Below, one piece after another: positions 18,180-26,908 of a DNA stretch of 64,000 nucleotides. The position numbers and the translations under genes are program-made. Positions within the stretch are counted from its first letter, which is position 1. Every line of letters begins with the position of its first letter. Origin of the DNA: Fabrea salina (Eukaryota > Ciliophora > Heterotrichea > Heterotrichida > Fabreidae); assembly GCA_022984795.1 (NCBI GenBank), contig JALIHJ010000017.1, forward strand, positions 186,001-250,000, given 5' to 3'. Under the pieces are notes generated by a model, which saw nothing but the letters and a program-made list of their open reading frames with translations, was not told the origin of the DNA and did no database searches.

Positions 18180-19121
18180 ATGCTAAGAAAAATATCCAAT
18201 ATAATGGCAAGAGAATTCATTTACTCCCAAGAAGTAAAAAAAGCCCTTTCGGACGGAAGCCCAGTAATTGCCTTAGAAAGCACTATTATAAGTCACGGAA
18301 TGCCCTACCCCTCAAATCTAGCAACAGCTCAACAAGTTGAAGAATTAATAAGGGAACAAGGTGCAGTTCCTGCCACTATAGCTGTTCTCCACGGAAGAGT
18401 CCACGTAGGACTTTCTCAAGAAGCTATGGAAGAAATTGCACAAGCTGGCGAAAAATGCGTTAAGTGTTCGCGACGCAACTTAGCCTACGTAATTAGTAAA
18501 GGCCTTCACGGGTCCACTACAGTGGCTGCAACTATGTTTCTAGCCCACAAAGCTGGACTCAAAATATTTGTGACAGGAGGCATTGGAGGCGTCCACAGAG
18601 GCGCTGAAGAAACCTGGGACGTAAGTGCGGACTTAATAGAAATGGGAAGGACTCCTATAACAGTGGTGAGTGCAGGGGCCAAAAGCATCCTGGACATTCC
18701 TAAAACTCTTGAGTACCTAGAAACTCAAAATGTAGCGGTAGTGGGCTACCAGACAGACTACTTCCCAGCTTTTTTCTCGCCTAGTTCAGGACAAGAAGTT
18801 ATGTGCAGACTAGACACTCCTTCTGAGTGCGCTGAAATGATAAAGGTAAACGAAGAACTTGGTAACGAAAGTGCAGTTCTAATAGGAGTGCCTTTGGCAG
18901 ACGAAGAAGTAGCTAACGACGCTGAAGAAGCAATACATAGGGCTCTTGAGGAGGCAAACCAGTTGAACATAACTGGGTTCAGAGTTACTCCTTTTTTACT
19001 TAAAAGAGTAAACGAACTTATTGGGGGGGACAGCCTCAGAGCCAACATTGCTCTCATCAAGAACAATGCCAGAGTAGGAGCACAGATAGCTAAGGAGTAC
19101 TACAAAAACAAGTTTAGATAG
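18180..19121 (+). CDS. psuG: Pseudouridine-5'-phosphate glycosidase
   Basis: The 313-residue product matches the PsuG/IndA family over its whole length. The enzyme reversibly cleaves pseudouridine 5'-phosphate to uracil and ribose 5-phosphate, salvaging pseudouridine from RNA breakdown. Signatures include ALESTIISHGMP near the N-terminus, VTGGIGGVHRGAE mid-protein and VSAGAKSILD, where Lys168 corresponds to the lysine known to form the covalent ribose adduct. The C-terminal NIALIKNNARVGAQIA block is also typical. A short leader (MLRKISNIMAREF) could be a weak mitochondrial signal, or translation may begin at the second Met (residue 9). In bacteria and some eukaryotes the partner is a PfkB-type pseudouridine kinase; none is present nearby or fused. 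It ends in TAG and overlaps the convergent carboxypeptidase gene by 8 bp. Confidence 0.95.
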   Translation: MLRKISNIMAREFIYSQEVKKALSDGSPVIALESTIISHGMPYPSNLATAQQVEELIREQGAVPATIAVLHGRVHVGLSQEAMEEIAQAGEKCVKCSRRNLAYVISKGLHGSTTVAATMFLAHKAGLKIFVTGGIGGVHRGAEETWDVSADLIEMGRTPITVVSAGAKSILDIPKTLEYLETQNVAVVGYQTDYFPAFFSPSSGQEVMCRLDTPSECAEMIKVNEELGNESAVLIGVPLADEEVANDAEEAIHRALEEANQLNITGFRVTPFLLKRVNELIGGDSLRANIALIKNNARVGAQIAKEYYKNKFR

Positions 19122-21459
19122 GGTAAATGCATTTTTTAGTTTTTATTCTTTGGTTGTTTTTAGAGGGTCTTCTGCAGTGCTTGACAGATTGCGTCTGTAT
19201 GGGAGACTCCCCCTGGTACTTCTTAACGTGGGGAGAGGTCCTAAACCCACCTGCCGTTGCAGAGACTCTTACTTGGGGAAGTATAGGTCCTTCAAGCGTA
19301 GGAATGTCGTAGTATGGTTTAACTTGTGAGTCTAGTCCGGGAGGACTTATTTTATAAGTGAGTCTTAGAAAGTTGACTGGTTGTTTTAGGAGAGAATGAA
19401 CCTTTTGCTGTTTCGTAGCCACAGAAGTGGTGGGTTTCACAGAGCTGCGTCCTTGCGCGGACTTAGTGAGTTTCTTTTCTGGGACTTCTGGTTCAATGGG
19501 TTTCTTAGCAGGTGTTTTAGCTCTTCTTCTGGCCCTGCTTTGTAAAAAGCACTGCTTCCGGTCATCGTTGTCTGAGCCTTCAGAGTCAGACCCTCCACTA
19601 TCAGGGTCCTCTCCACAAACTAGTTGGCTGAACTCTACTTCGTCAATGTTACTTATTGCATTAGCAATTCCAAACTCTTCATCAGTAGAGCTTTCTTCGC
19701 AACCAGTAGCTTTTTCCCTAGTCTCAGTAAACTTTTTTTTGTGGAAAAGCACATTAGACAAATGCTGAAGTTTCTTTTTAAAAGTTTTAGAGTTGGCGTA
19801 AATAGTTAGTATCTTACAAAAGTCACTTCCTAGTTTTTCTAAGTGCTGTTTTTCAAAGTGAACTGGGAACTTTAGTTCTCCGGGTTCCTGAGTTCGGTTT
19901 TCCAGAGCTGCTAAACTCTCAGGTCCGAACAAAGAGGTTTCTAGGGTGAAGGAGTTGTGAATTTCTAGTTCTTTAAACACAACTACTCTAGAAGTAGCTT
20001 CTTTGGACTTTTCAAGTCTGAACTTGGAGTCTTTGAAACTAAAAGACTTGTTGGTTTCTTGGAACATAAAAGGAAGTAGCTTAATCAAAATGTTAAGTCT
20101 TTTGTCCTCAACATCCTCGCCTCTTCGAAAGCACCCGTACATAAAAGCATTCTTTTTGATAGAGTGTCCGTGGAAGTCACAGTACAGAACAACTTCGTTC
20201 TCTTCGCTGAGCGTACTAATGAGTCGTTTGGTCCAAAACACAGTGGGGTGCAAGTACTTGTTGGGGTTCTTCCACCTTCTGTTTAAGTCCACTCCTAGTA
20301 AAGAAGCTCGGTTGTTTCCCCAAACAACTCCGTCTGGGTTAAGCATTGGCACTATTTTAAAAATGAACTTTTTTCTAAGGGCTTTGGCTTCTTTAGACTC
20401 CCCCATTAAGAAGCTGATGAGTCCCTGAACCACAAAAGAAGAATTAGTTTCTCCAGGGTGCACTCTTGCTGTTACAACAACTGCTTTTTTGTTTTTATGT
20501 GTGTTGTCTGACTCTAGTATTTTCTTGTTCTTTATGCGTTCCATTAGTTTGATTTGGGCTTTTTGCTTTGCTTGCTTCTGTCTTAAGAGTCGGCGTCCTG
20601 CTGCACTTTTTTGAATTAAGGAGTGTTCTTCTTCCCAGGAGTTGTAGGTTTGGATGTTCTGAGTAATTGAAATAACCGGGCAAGTATTCCCTGAAAGGGT
20701 TTTGCACAAAGGGTTAATTCTATGGATGCTTGAGTGGTTCCCTAAAGTGCTTAGGAAATCGTACAGGTCTGAGTAGGTGTAGGGGTAACAGTGTGCAAAG
20801 TAAACTTTGTCGTTAGGAGCTTCAAAGGTGTAAGTGAAAGTAAGCGTGTAGTAGTAACGTGGGGATTTAGAACTCGAAAGAGGTCTTTCGTAGGAGTTGA
20901 GGTAGTAAGCTACGCAGTTTCCAGAGCGCGTCCAGAGTCCTCCAGCAGCCAAAGACTTGGTTAAAGGTTTCATTCCTTTGGTGTAAAGTGAGTCGTTTTT
21001 CATCAAGTTCACTATGTTGAACCTAACGTTGTGTGGGGCTTTGTAGTTTTCCACACAAAAGTAAAACCACTGGGTGTAGCCTTCAGTTTCTGTGTCGAAT
21101 TCCAAAACTAAATTATACTCGTCTTCAGATACTTTAACTGCTTTTCTAAGGTTTCCTCCTTCAAAACTCGAGTTGAATCTTAGGGTTTCTTCTTCAGGAG
21201 CAACAAGCGTGTAGTCACAACTTTTAGACTTAAAACAAGTGTAGTTTTTCATTCGAGAGAACTGCAGTCTGTCGTACTCGCTAGCAGAACTTATGTCCCT
21301 TTTGGCTTGGCAACTTACAAGTCTTTCAATAGGCCTGGTTTCTTGGATTTCTTCGCTGGACAGCCTTGCGTGGGAGTCGTACACAAGGACTCCGTTGTAC
21401 TCGTGGCGGTATAGGTAAGTTCTAGCTGAGCCTAACCTGTCTGAGTCCAGCGTTCCCAT
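19114..21459 (-). CDS. Cytosolic carboxypeptidase (AGBL/CCP, tubulin deglutamylase, M14D)
   Basis: This 781-residue protein has the CCP-specific N-terminal beta-sandwich (about 80-250, with WFYFCVENYK and the RSG..YY block). The M14 zinc carboxypeptidase domain follows (about 255-570). Zinc ligands are HPGET near 332 and DFHGHS near 430; substrate-binding NPDGVVWGNNR lies near 373 and DLNRRW just after. The active-site Glu region is in ELEIHNSFTLETS. These enzymes trim polyglutamate side chains from tubulin and set ciliary microtubule stability. The last about 200 residues are a basic, Ser-rich extension with no recognised domain. The 3' end overlaps psuG by 8 bp. Members of the family usually include AGBL2/3 or AGBL4/5 types; I cannot choose between them. 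Confidence 0.93.
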   Translation of the reverse strand: MGTLDSDRLGSARTYLYRHEYNGVLVYDSHARLSSEEIQETRPIERLVSCQAKRDISSASEYDRLQFSRMKNYTCFKSKSCDYTLVAPEEETLRFNSSFEGGNLRKAVKVSEDEYNLVLEFDTETEGYTQWFYFCVENYKAPHNVRFNIVNLMKNDSLYTKGMKPLTKSLAAGGLWTRSGNCVAYYLNSYERPLSSSKSPRYYYTLTFTYTFEAPNDKVYFAHCYPYTYSDLYDFLSTLGNHSSIHRINPLCKTLSGNTCPVISITQNIQTYNSWEEEHSLIQKSAAGRRLLRQKQAKQKAQIKLMERIKNKKILESDNTHKNKKAVVVTARVHPGETNSSFVVQGLISFLMGESKEAKALRKKFIFKIVPMLNPDGVVWGNNRASLLGVDLNRRWKNPNKYLHPTVFWTKRLISTLSEENEVVLYCDFHGHSIKKNAFMYGCFRRGEDVEDKRLNILIKLLPFMFQETNKSFSFKDSKFRLEKSKEATSRVVVFKELEIHNSFTLETSLFGPESLAALENRTQEPGELKFPVHFEKQHLEKLGSDFCKILTIYANSKTFKKKLQHLSNVLFHKKKFTETREKATGCEESSTDEEFGIANAISNIDEVEFSQLVCGEDPDSGGSDSEGSDNDDRKQCFLQSRARRRAKTPAKKPIEPEVPEKKLTKSAQGRSSVKPTTSVATKQQKVHSLLKQPVNFLRLTYKISPPGLDSQVKPYYDIPTLEGPILPQVRVSATAGGFRTSPHVKKYQGESPIQTQSVKHCRRPSKNNQRIKTKKCIYPI

Positions 21460-21474
21460 TTAAGTTAAATGTAA

Positions 21475-22458
21475 TTAAATAGAACCTTTGGGTTGCTTAA
21501 CAACCACTGCTAAAACTTCAAGTGATAGCTTCATTGTAAACAAGGGAACAAAGCTGAGTCCATTCCATCCAAGGCAGCGCTGGATCTGGTTCTCGTATAT
21601 TACTTTAGGAACTTTGCTCCCTATTAGTTTAATGAGCGTTTTAGAACTTAAGTTCATTTCATAGAGGCCTACAGGAAAGGGTCCACTTTTAGTTTCCAGA
21701 AGCACTATGCAGGCATACTGAGGTTTACTAGAACTCAGAGTTTTCAGAGCAGCTTCTTTAAAGTTTTGCTTTATTGATGGGTGGTTCAAAACCTCATTTA
21801 GCGAAGTGTGGTTGTTCAAAAATAAGTGAATGGACTTAGAACGTTCATCCTCAATCGTTTCTTGTGACTGGATAGATTCGAAGTGGGCAGAATCGCTCAA
21901 AGACTTGTTCACTATTTCCTGGGCTTCTTCTTCAGTGTAGCCATTTTCTTGTTTAAGTAGTTCTAAAAGCTGTAGTCTAATTTTTAAGTTCTTTTCTTCT
22001 TTGTCCTGTTGTTTGTTTTTTTCTGAAAGCATTATTTCTTTCATGCACTCTTTTAAAGCTTGGTCGCCGTACTCAGTGGGTTCTTTTTTAAGGGAAGCTC
22101 TGGACTTAGCTTCTATCTCAGATATTTCGCTTTCAGTTTTGGTTTCTTCTCTGGGGTTCTCAAGTTCACTTACAATGACTTCAACAGAGCCTCCAAGTGA
22201 ACCTGAAATATTTGTAGAAGAAGAGTAGTCAGGAACAAACCTTGTAGCTTGTCTGTATACTGAGCCCACTTCATGTTGATGTCTATTGCTCTTTTTTTGC
22301 TCGGAGTTTTGACGAGTTGCAGGGTGGGCTGGAGTAAGTTCAGGGTACTTTACACTGTTTTTACTGGAGCCGATGATACCAACTTGGTGTTTATCCTCTT
22401 CAAACGACTTTTCGACCATGACTCTGTTGGGCGGACTTCTAGAGGTTCGGGCTTTCAT
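21475..22458 (-). CDS. CKK-domain (CAMSAP/patronin-type) microtubule minus-end protein, compact
   Basis: The 327-residue protein has a disordered N-terminus (1-150), a charged coiled coil (about 140-200, EKNKQQDKEEKNLKIRL) and a C-terminal domain (about 245-327) that fits the CKK fold of CAMSAP. Matching features are the order YACIVLL, GPFPVGLYEM, LIKLIGSKVPKVI and FVPLFTMKLSLEVLAVVV. The CKK domain recognises microtubule minus ends. Animal CAMSAPs exceed 1000 residues and carry a calponin-homology domain, absent here. Association with minus ends of cortical or basal-body microtubules is inferred. It lies 15 bp upstream of the carboxypeptidase gene on the same strand, so two microtubule genes adjoin. 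The domain call rests on pattern recognition and is not certain. Confidence 0.68.
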   Translation of the reverse strand: MKARTSRSPPNRVMVEKSFEEDKHQVGIIGSSKNSVKYPELTPAHPATRQNSEQKKSNRHQHEVGSVYRQATRFVPDYSSSTNISGSLGGSVEVIVSELENPREETKTESEISEIEAKSRASLKKEPTEYGDQALKECMKEIMLSEKNKQQDKEEKNLKIRLQLLELLKQENGYTEEEAQEIVNKSLSDSAHFESIQSQETIEDERSKSIHLFLNNHTSLNEVLNHPSIKQNFKEAALKTLSSSKPQYACIVLLETKSGPFPVGLYEMNLSSKTLIKLIGSKVPKVIYENQIQRCLGWNGLSFVPLFTMKLSLEVLAVVVKQPKGSI

Positions 22459-22505
22459 TAGTAACTATTTAAAAATTATGGGATTGACTCAATATTCCTG
22501 AAATA

Positions 22506-23963
22506 ATGATGGCTTTAAGGTCCCTCAGAAGAAAATTTTCATGCAAAATATACGAACATGCCCAGGACGCAGTAGAAGACATTAGGCACCGTTCTTCTAT
22601 TTGCATAGGAGGTTACGGAGCCTGTGGAGTTCCTGAGAACTTAGTAAAAGCCTTGTCGGAACTAGGCAGCTACGACCTCCATGTGTACTCTTTGAGTGCT
22701 GCGATTCCTGACTTCGGAGTCAATTTGCTTCTCAAGAACAGACAAGTTAAGAAACTGAGCACTTCGCACATTGGGCACAACAAACTACTGAACTCGCTCT
22801 ACATGTCAGGGGAGCTTGAACTAGAAATGCTGCCAGACGGCACTCTTACGTCCAAAGTAAGGTCAGGAGGTGCTGGAATTCCTGGGTTTTACATAAGGAC
22901 AGGTGTAGACACTGTTGTAGAAGAAGGGAACTACCCTTTGAAGTACTTGCCAGGAGGCAAAAGAGTAGAGATCTACTCTACAGGGAAAGAAAAAAGACGC
23001 TTTGAAGACGTTGACTGCTTGTTTGAAGAGTCCATTTTGCCCGAGTTCGCGTTTGTGAAAGCTTGGAAAGCCGACACTGCAGGCAACTTGATTTACAAAA
23101 GAACTGCCAAAAACATTAACCCAGACATTGCTACCAGTGCAAGAGTAACTATTGCTGAAGTCGAAGAAATAGTTCCTGAAGGAGAGTTAGACCCTGACGA
23201 AATAGACACTCCTTCTATATTTGTGAAGAGGTTAATTAAAGGCGAAAGCTACCAAAAGCCTATAGTGCCATTTGGCGAAAACGAAGACCCCAACAACCCA
23301 ACTTACAAGTCTAAGTGCTTAATTGCCAAAAGAGCCAGCAAAGAACTTGAAGATGGAATGTATGTTCATCTCGGACTAGGAATGCCTTACTTAGTAAGCA
23401 ATTACGTGCCTGAAGGAAAAACTATTTTCTTCCACTCAACTCCAGGAGTACTTGGAATGTGGACTAAAGCAGAAGGGGACAGCCTTGACCCTGACATCAT
23501 AGACAGCAACCATGAAAACATCAAACTAGCTCCAGGTTCAGCTTGTTTCTCAGCAAACACCTCTATGGACATGATCCGAGCTGGGCACCTAGACTTAGTG
23601 ATGTCAGGTGCTTTGGAAGTGTCCCAGAACGGAGACTTATCTAACTGGACAGTTCCTGGAGTCTGGACTAGAGGAATAGGGTCTACTATGGACGCAATTG
23701 CAAGCAAAGAAAGCAAAATAGTAGTTTTGACGCAGCACAGTTACAAAGGAAAACCCAAACTCAAAAAAGAGTGTTCCTACCCCTTAACTGGGAAGAAGTG
23801 TGTAGATACTGTGATTACTGAAAAAGCAGTGTTTGAGTTCAAACGAGAAGGTGGAATGACCCTTACAGAAAAGGCCCCTGGGGTTTCTTTGGAAGATATC
23901 AAAAGAGATACTCCTTGCCGCTTCCGGGTGGCTTCTGATCTTAAAGACATGGATCTAAGTTAA
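22506..23963 (+). CDS. Succinyl-CoA:3-ketoacid CoA transferase-like protein, catalytic Glu replaced by Thr
   Basis: This 485-residue protein aligns along its length with mitochondrial SCOT: an alpha-like half (GGYGACGVPENL, YPLKYLPGG) and a beta-like half (LGLGMPYLV, LAPGSACFS, MIRAGHLDL, NGDLSNW). A leader rich in Arg and Ser (MMALRSLRRKFS) suggests mitochondrial targeting. SCOT moves CoA from succinyl-CoA to acetoacetate by forming a thioester on the Glu of its SENG motif. Here that motif reads STPG, with Thr at residue 312 (codon ACT), so the nucleophile appears lost although the fold is well kept. It may be a regulatory or repurposed paralogue; an active copy may exist elsewhere. It ends 1 bp from the stop codon of the convergent DHHC gene. 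Confidence 0.88.
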   Translation: MMALRSLRRKFSCKIYEHAQDAVEDIRHRSSICIGGYGACGVPENLVKALSELGSYDLHVYSLSAAIPDFGVNLLLKNRQVKKLSTSHIGHNKLLNSLYMSGELELEMLPDGTLTSKVRSGGAGIPGFYIRTGVDTVVEEGNYPLKYLPGGKRVEIYSTGKEKRRFEDVDCLFEESILPEFAFVKAWKADTAGNLIYKRTAKNINPDIATSARVTIAEVEEIVPEGELDPDEIDTPSIFVKRLIKGESYQKPIVPFGENEDPNNPTYKSKCLIAKRASKELEDGMYVHLGLGMPYLVSNYVPEGKTIFFHSTPGVLGMWTKAEGDSLDPDIIDSNHENIKLAPGSACFSANTSMDMIRAGHLDLVMSGALEVSQNGDLSNWTVPGVWTRGIGSTMDAIASKESKIVVLTQHSYKGKPKLKKECSYPLTGKKCVDTVITEKAVFEFKREGGMTLTEKAPGVSLEDIKRDTPCRFRVASDLKDMDLS

Positions 23964-23964
23964 A

Positions 23965-24483
23965 TTATTTATTCAAACGAGCTTTAAGTGCTATAAGCCA
24001 CACAAAAAAGTAAGCAAAAGTAGCAAATATGCTGAAAAGAAAAGTGTAAAAAAAAGCTAAGTTGTCTTTTCCAATGCACTTTCCAGTAAAGGGGCAGTGG
24101 TGGTCCAGTTCAGTTATGCACAAGTCACAGTCATCGCAGTGCTCAGTGTCTTTGTGTTTGTAAATTCTGCAAGTTTGGCACAAACTAGGTTTTCCGTGTT
24201 CTAAGTCCACCTCTGCACTGTCTAGTTGGATTCCAGGGTTCTTCAGTGCTGTAGTGCAGTAAGAAACAAACAGCAAAGAAAGTACTGAGCACCCTAAATA
24301 CTGCATTCCTGGGTTAACTCTAGGTGCCATGTAGAACAAGAACCCACAAAACGCTCCGACGATCAAAGTGAGCATGCAAAGGTTAAAAGGCCAGTCAGGT
24401 CCTATGTTCAAAACAATCTTTTTTTGGAACCAAAAGCACAGGCAGTTGCCTGCTTTGCCTACTCCGAAGTTCTTTTTTTGCAT
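23965..24483 (-). CDS. Short DHHC-type protein S-acyltransferase
   Basis: The 172-residue protein has the zinc-binding Cys-rich domain with DHHC at 127-130 (HCDDCDLCI, LDHHCPFTGKCIG). Hydrophobic segments lie at about 35-50 and 62-78 before it and 142-166 after it. DHHC enzymes palmitoylate cysteines of membrane-associated proteins. Most have four transmembrane spans and 250 or more residues. Here only one clear span follows the catalytic loop, and the conserved TTxE region is absent, so this may be a minimal or regulatory form. The ATG lies 6 bp from the start codon of the divergent neighbour. The 3' end is 1 bp from the SCOT-like gene. Confidence 0.88.
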   Translation of the reverse strand: MQKKNFGVGKAGNCLCFWFQKKIVLNIGPDWPFNLCMLTLIVGAFCGFLFYMAPRVNPGMQYLGCSVLSLLFVSYCTTALKNPGIQLDSAEVDLEHGKPSLCQTCRIYKHKDTEHCDDCDLCITELDHHCPFTGKCIGKDNLAFFYTFLFSIFATFAYFFVWLIALKARLNK

Positions 24484-24489
24484 ATATAA
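24484..24489. promoter_or_regulatory. 6-bp divergent intergenic region (ATATAA)
   Basis: Only ATATAA separates the start codon of the DHHC gene (minus) from that of the four-span membrane protein gene (plus). Read on either strand it gives a TATA-like run ending at the ATG. 5' untranslated regions must be nearly absent or initiate inside the opposite gene. The regulatory role is inferred from position. Confidence 0.4.
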
Positions 24490-24930
24490 ATGGGCAAAAA
24501 GAACTACTCAAAACTCAGAACTTTTTACAGAACCCTGACTTGGAAAGAAGCACTGGTAAGTGTGTGTTTGCAGGGGCTCAATGCAGTGGCTTGCTACCTT
24601 TACTTACTTACTTTGGAAGGAGGCGATGTGGACCAGCTTAAAGAAAAGGCGCCTTACTTCGGATGTCTCCTTTATGCCAACATAGGAATAATCATAAGTA
24701 TAGCATACTTCCTAGTGAACTTTTTGAGGTTTGGGGTCAGAATTGCTAACTTTTTGCTAATTGGAATAGCTTGTGCAGTAACCTTTACTTGGGACTTAGG
24801 AACTGACTTGCAGAACCACGGCCAATTCAACTTAGTAATGTACTTTTTGTTTTGGCTTCCTATTGTTTTAGGAGTTGTTGTTTACAAACTCAGTAAGTTC
24901 ATCAAGTCCTTTGTGAGCAACAAAACGTAA
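24490..24930 (+). CDS. Small four-span membrane protein, unassigned
   Basis: This 146-residue protein has four hydrophobic segments (about 20-42, 58-82, 84-104, 114-135) with short basic ends (MGKKNYSKLR; KFIKSFVSNK). I do not recognise a family. The stop is TAA at 24928-24930, inside a stretch (24927-24941, starting GTAAG and ending TAG) that itself looks like a 15-nt intron. Splicing it out would give a frame that does not match the DUF229 gene downstream. I therefore treat the two as separate genes while noting the doubt. Confidence 0.72.
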   Translation: MGKKNYSKLRTFYRTLTWKEALVSVCLQGLNAVACYLYLLTLEGGDVDQLKEKAPYFGCLLYANIGIIISIAYFLVNFLRFGVRIANFLLIGIACAVTFTWDLGTDLQNHGQFNLVMYFLFWLPIVLGVVVYKLSKFIKSFVSNKT

Positions 24931-24941
24931 GAGTTAACTAG

Positions 24942-26908
24942 GGTTTTGGATTGGAGTGCTGGTTTTGGTGGCTTTGAGTGTGCTTTATGTTTCAGTGGGT
25001 TTAGAAGTAGCCACTATGAACTGGTACAAAGGACTTGGCGGCAAAAGCCTTGAAAAGGAGTGGAACAAGTGCAACATTTACGTTCCAGGGTCTCCTTGGA
25101 TAGCTTTGCTGCCCAATCGAGCACTTAACTTTTTCAGTAAACTTTACTTAGCCGGTCCAAGTTCTTGTTCTTCGGTTTACAAGTTTTCGGAACTTAAAAA
25201 CCACTTGTTAGAAATAAACTGCCCTGAAGATGCTTTGGTAGTTGAAAGGCCTGATTTTGTGTCTATGAGAAACGACACTTTTGTTTTGGAGGAAACAGGC
25301 ATGGAAGCTTGGACCTACAAAACCAAGCAACTCCAAAAGTCCTATAAAGTTCCTGGAAAGTAACCAAAACTTAGGTCGAAGTTTTACATCTACTCAGAGT
25401 GGTTCCAGGTATTTTGCAAAGGGGCTGAAAACTACTATGTGCAGAACGTTAAAAAACCCCAAGTAGTGAACCGCTTAAACTCCGTGAAAAGGCCAACTAA
25501 GCCTGTGAACTTTATGCTTTTTATGCTGGACACAGTGTCTAGGGCTCAGTTCTTCAGAAAGATGAAACAACTTTCAGGGTTCCTCGAAGAACTCAACAGT
25601 TCTAGTGACTACGAAGTGTTTCAGTTCTTCCGTGTGCTAACAAACGGCTTCAGTACAGACTACAACACCCGTGCAATGTACAGTGGGTCGCTTTTGATGC
25701 AAAACAGAAGTGGAAGGCCTTACTGGGACCTTTTTAAGTCGCAAGGGAACGTTGCCCTTTACTTGAACGGGTTTTGCGAAGACTGGGAGTACAAGTTCCT
25801 TAGGAAAGAGCAGAGTTTGGCAGACCACACTGTGTTTTTGCCCTGGTGTCACCCAGAATACCACCCTTTTGAAAAGACTTTTGGGAACTTTGCAGGGCCG
25901 TTTTCAATAAAGACCAGGTGTCTTAACGGTAGAAGAGTCCACGAGTACTTTTTTAACTACTTAAGAGAGTACTTTAAGAACTACAAAGACTGGGGCAAAG
26001 TGTCGCACTTGGCGTTCCAAGAAGGACACGAAGGAACTGGAGAGGTTATACTGACTCTAGACACTGACTTTACTAACTTTTTAAGGGAGCTAAAGGACTC
26101 GGGTGAACTCAACAACACAGTGGTAGTTATAACTTCAGACCACGGCTCACACATGGGGCCCTACTTTATGGTTGGAGAAATAGGTGAGTTTGAACAAAGA
26201 CTTCCTATGCTTTTTATGACTTTTCCTTCTTGGTTCACTGAGAAGTACCCTCAGTTCAGAGAAAAGTTGCTTGAAAACGAACAAAAACTAGTGACTCACT
26301 ACGACACTTACTGGACTATAAGGCACTTAGCTTCACTTCCTGAGTTCGGAGGCACCCAAAACAACTCAGAAGACTTTGAGCATGTTTGGGACTGTCAAAA
26401 GAACCTGTTCCACATGAAGAGTGTTTTAACTCTTAAAGACAAGTTTTGGAGACGCGGCCAAAACAGAGGTTTTACTAATGAAATAACCCAAAAAATAAGG
26501 CACTGCTTGAAAGAACTTCAAGAATCCCAGGAACCCCTTGCAAATATTACAACAGTGCCCCTAGAGTTGATCAGGGATAGGTATGAAGAAAACCCCAGTA
26601 AACCCTCAGTGGTAAGTGTGCTAAAGGACAAAAACACCTGGGCCTGGCAAGAAGACGCTTACGAGTCGATTGCTAAAGAGTCACTTCTTGGAGTGAGCCA
26701 CGACCACAACAAACAAGAAATCCTCACAGAAGAAAAAGAGTCACTAAATGCGTTCAAAGCTCCTGGGAAAGGCAGGTACTTGTTTGGAAGAAGCCTCATG
26801 AAGTACTCTGAAGACAGAAAGTGCAGCCAAGCCGGAGCTCCTAAGTGCATTTGCAATCAAAAGGATTCCGAAAGAAAGTTTTTATGGTTTAACGAAGACC
26901 CTAGTTAA
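24942..26908 (+). CDS. DUF229-family sulfatase/alkaline-phosphatase-fold membrane ectoenzyme (one 15-nt intron, start uncertain)
   Basis: Joining 24942-25359 to 25375-26908 gives a continuous protein. An N-terminal hydrophobic anchor (VLVLVALSVLYVSVGLEV) is followed by the DUF229 domain. Typical blocks are FYIYSEWFQVFCKGAENYY, completed across the intron; MLDTVSRAQF, holding the putative Thr/Ser nucleophile; YNTRAMYSG; and ITSDHGSHMGPY with metal-binding Asp/His. The family is type II or secreted and related to sulfatases; substrates are not known. No ATG lies in frame upstream of the anchor. The frame is open from about 24938, but the first in-frame Met is at 25016, after the anchor. Either translation starts there, a further intron or exon is missed, or the sequence has an indel. 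It overlaps the convergent GGH-like gene by 8 bp. Confidence 0.8.
25360..25374 (+). other. 15-nt spliceosomal intron in the DUF229 gene
   Basis: The segment reads GTAACCAAAACTTAG and contains an in-frame TAA. Removing it joins VPG-K to SKFYIYSEW, restoring the conserved DUF229 sequence in the same frame on both sides. GTAA start, TAG end, 15 nt. Confidence 0.93.

Noticed and set aside
24556-24573. Possible 18-nt intron (GTAAG...CAG) in the four-span membrane gene
   Set aside because: It contains no stop, preserves the frame and encodes a plausible membrane segment; length does not match the 15-16-nt class.
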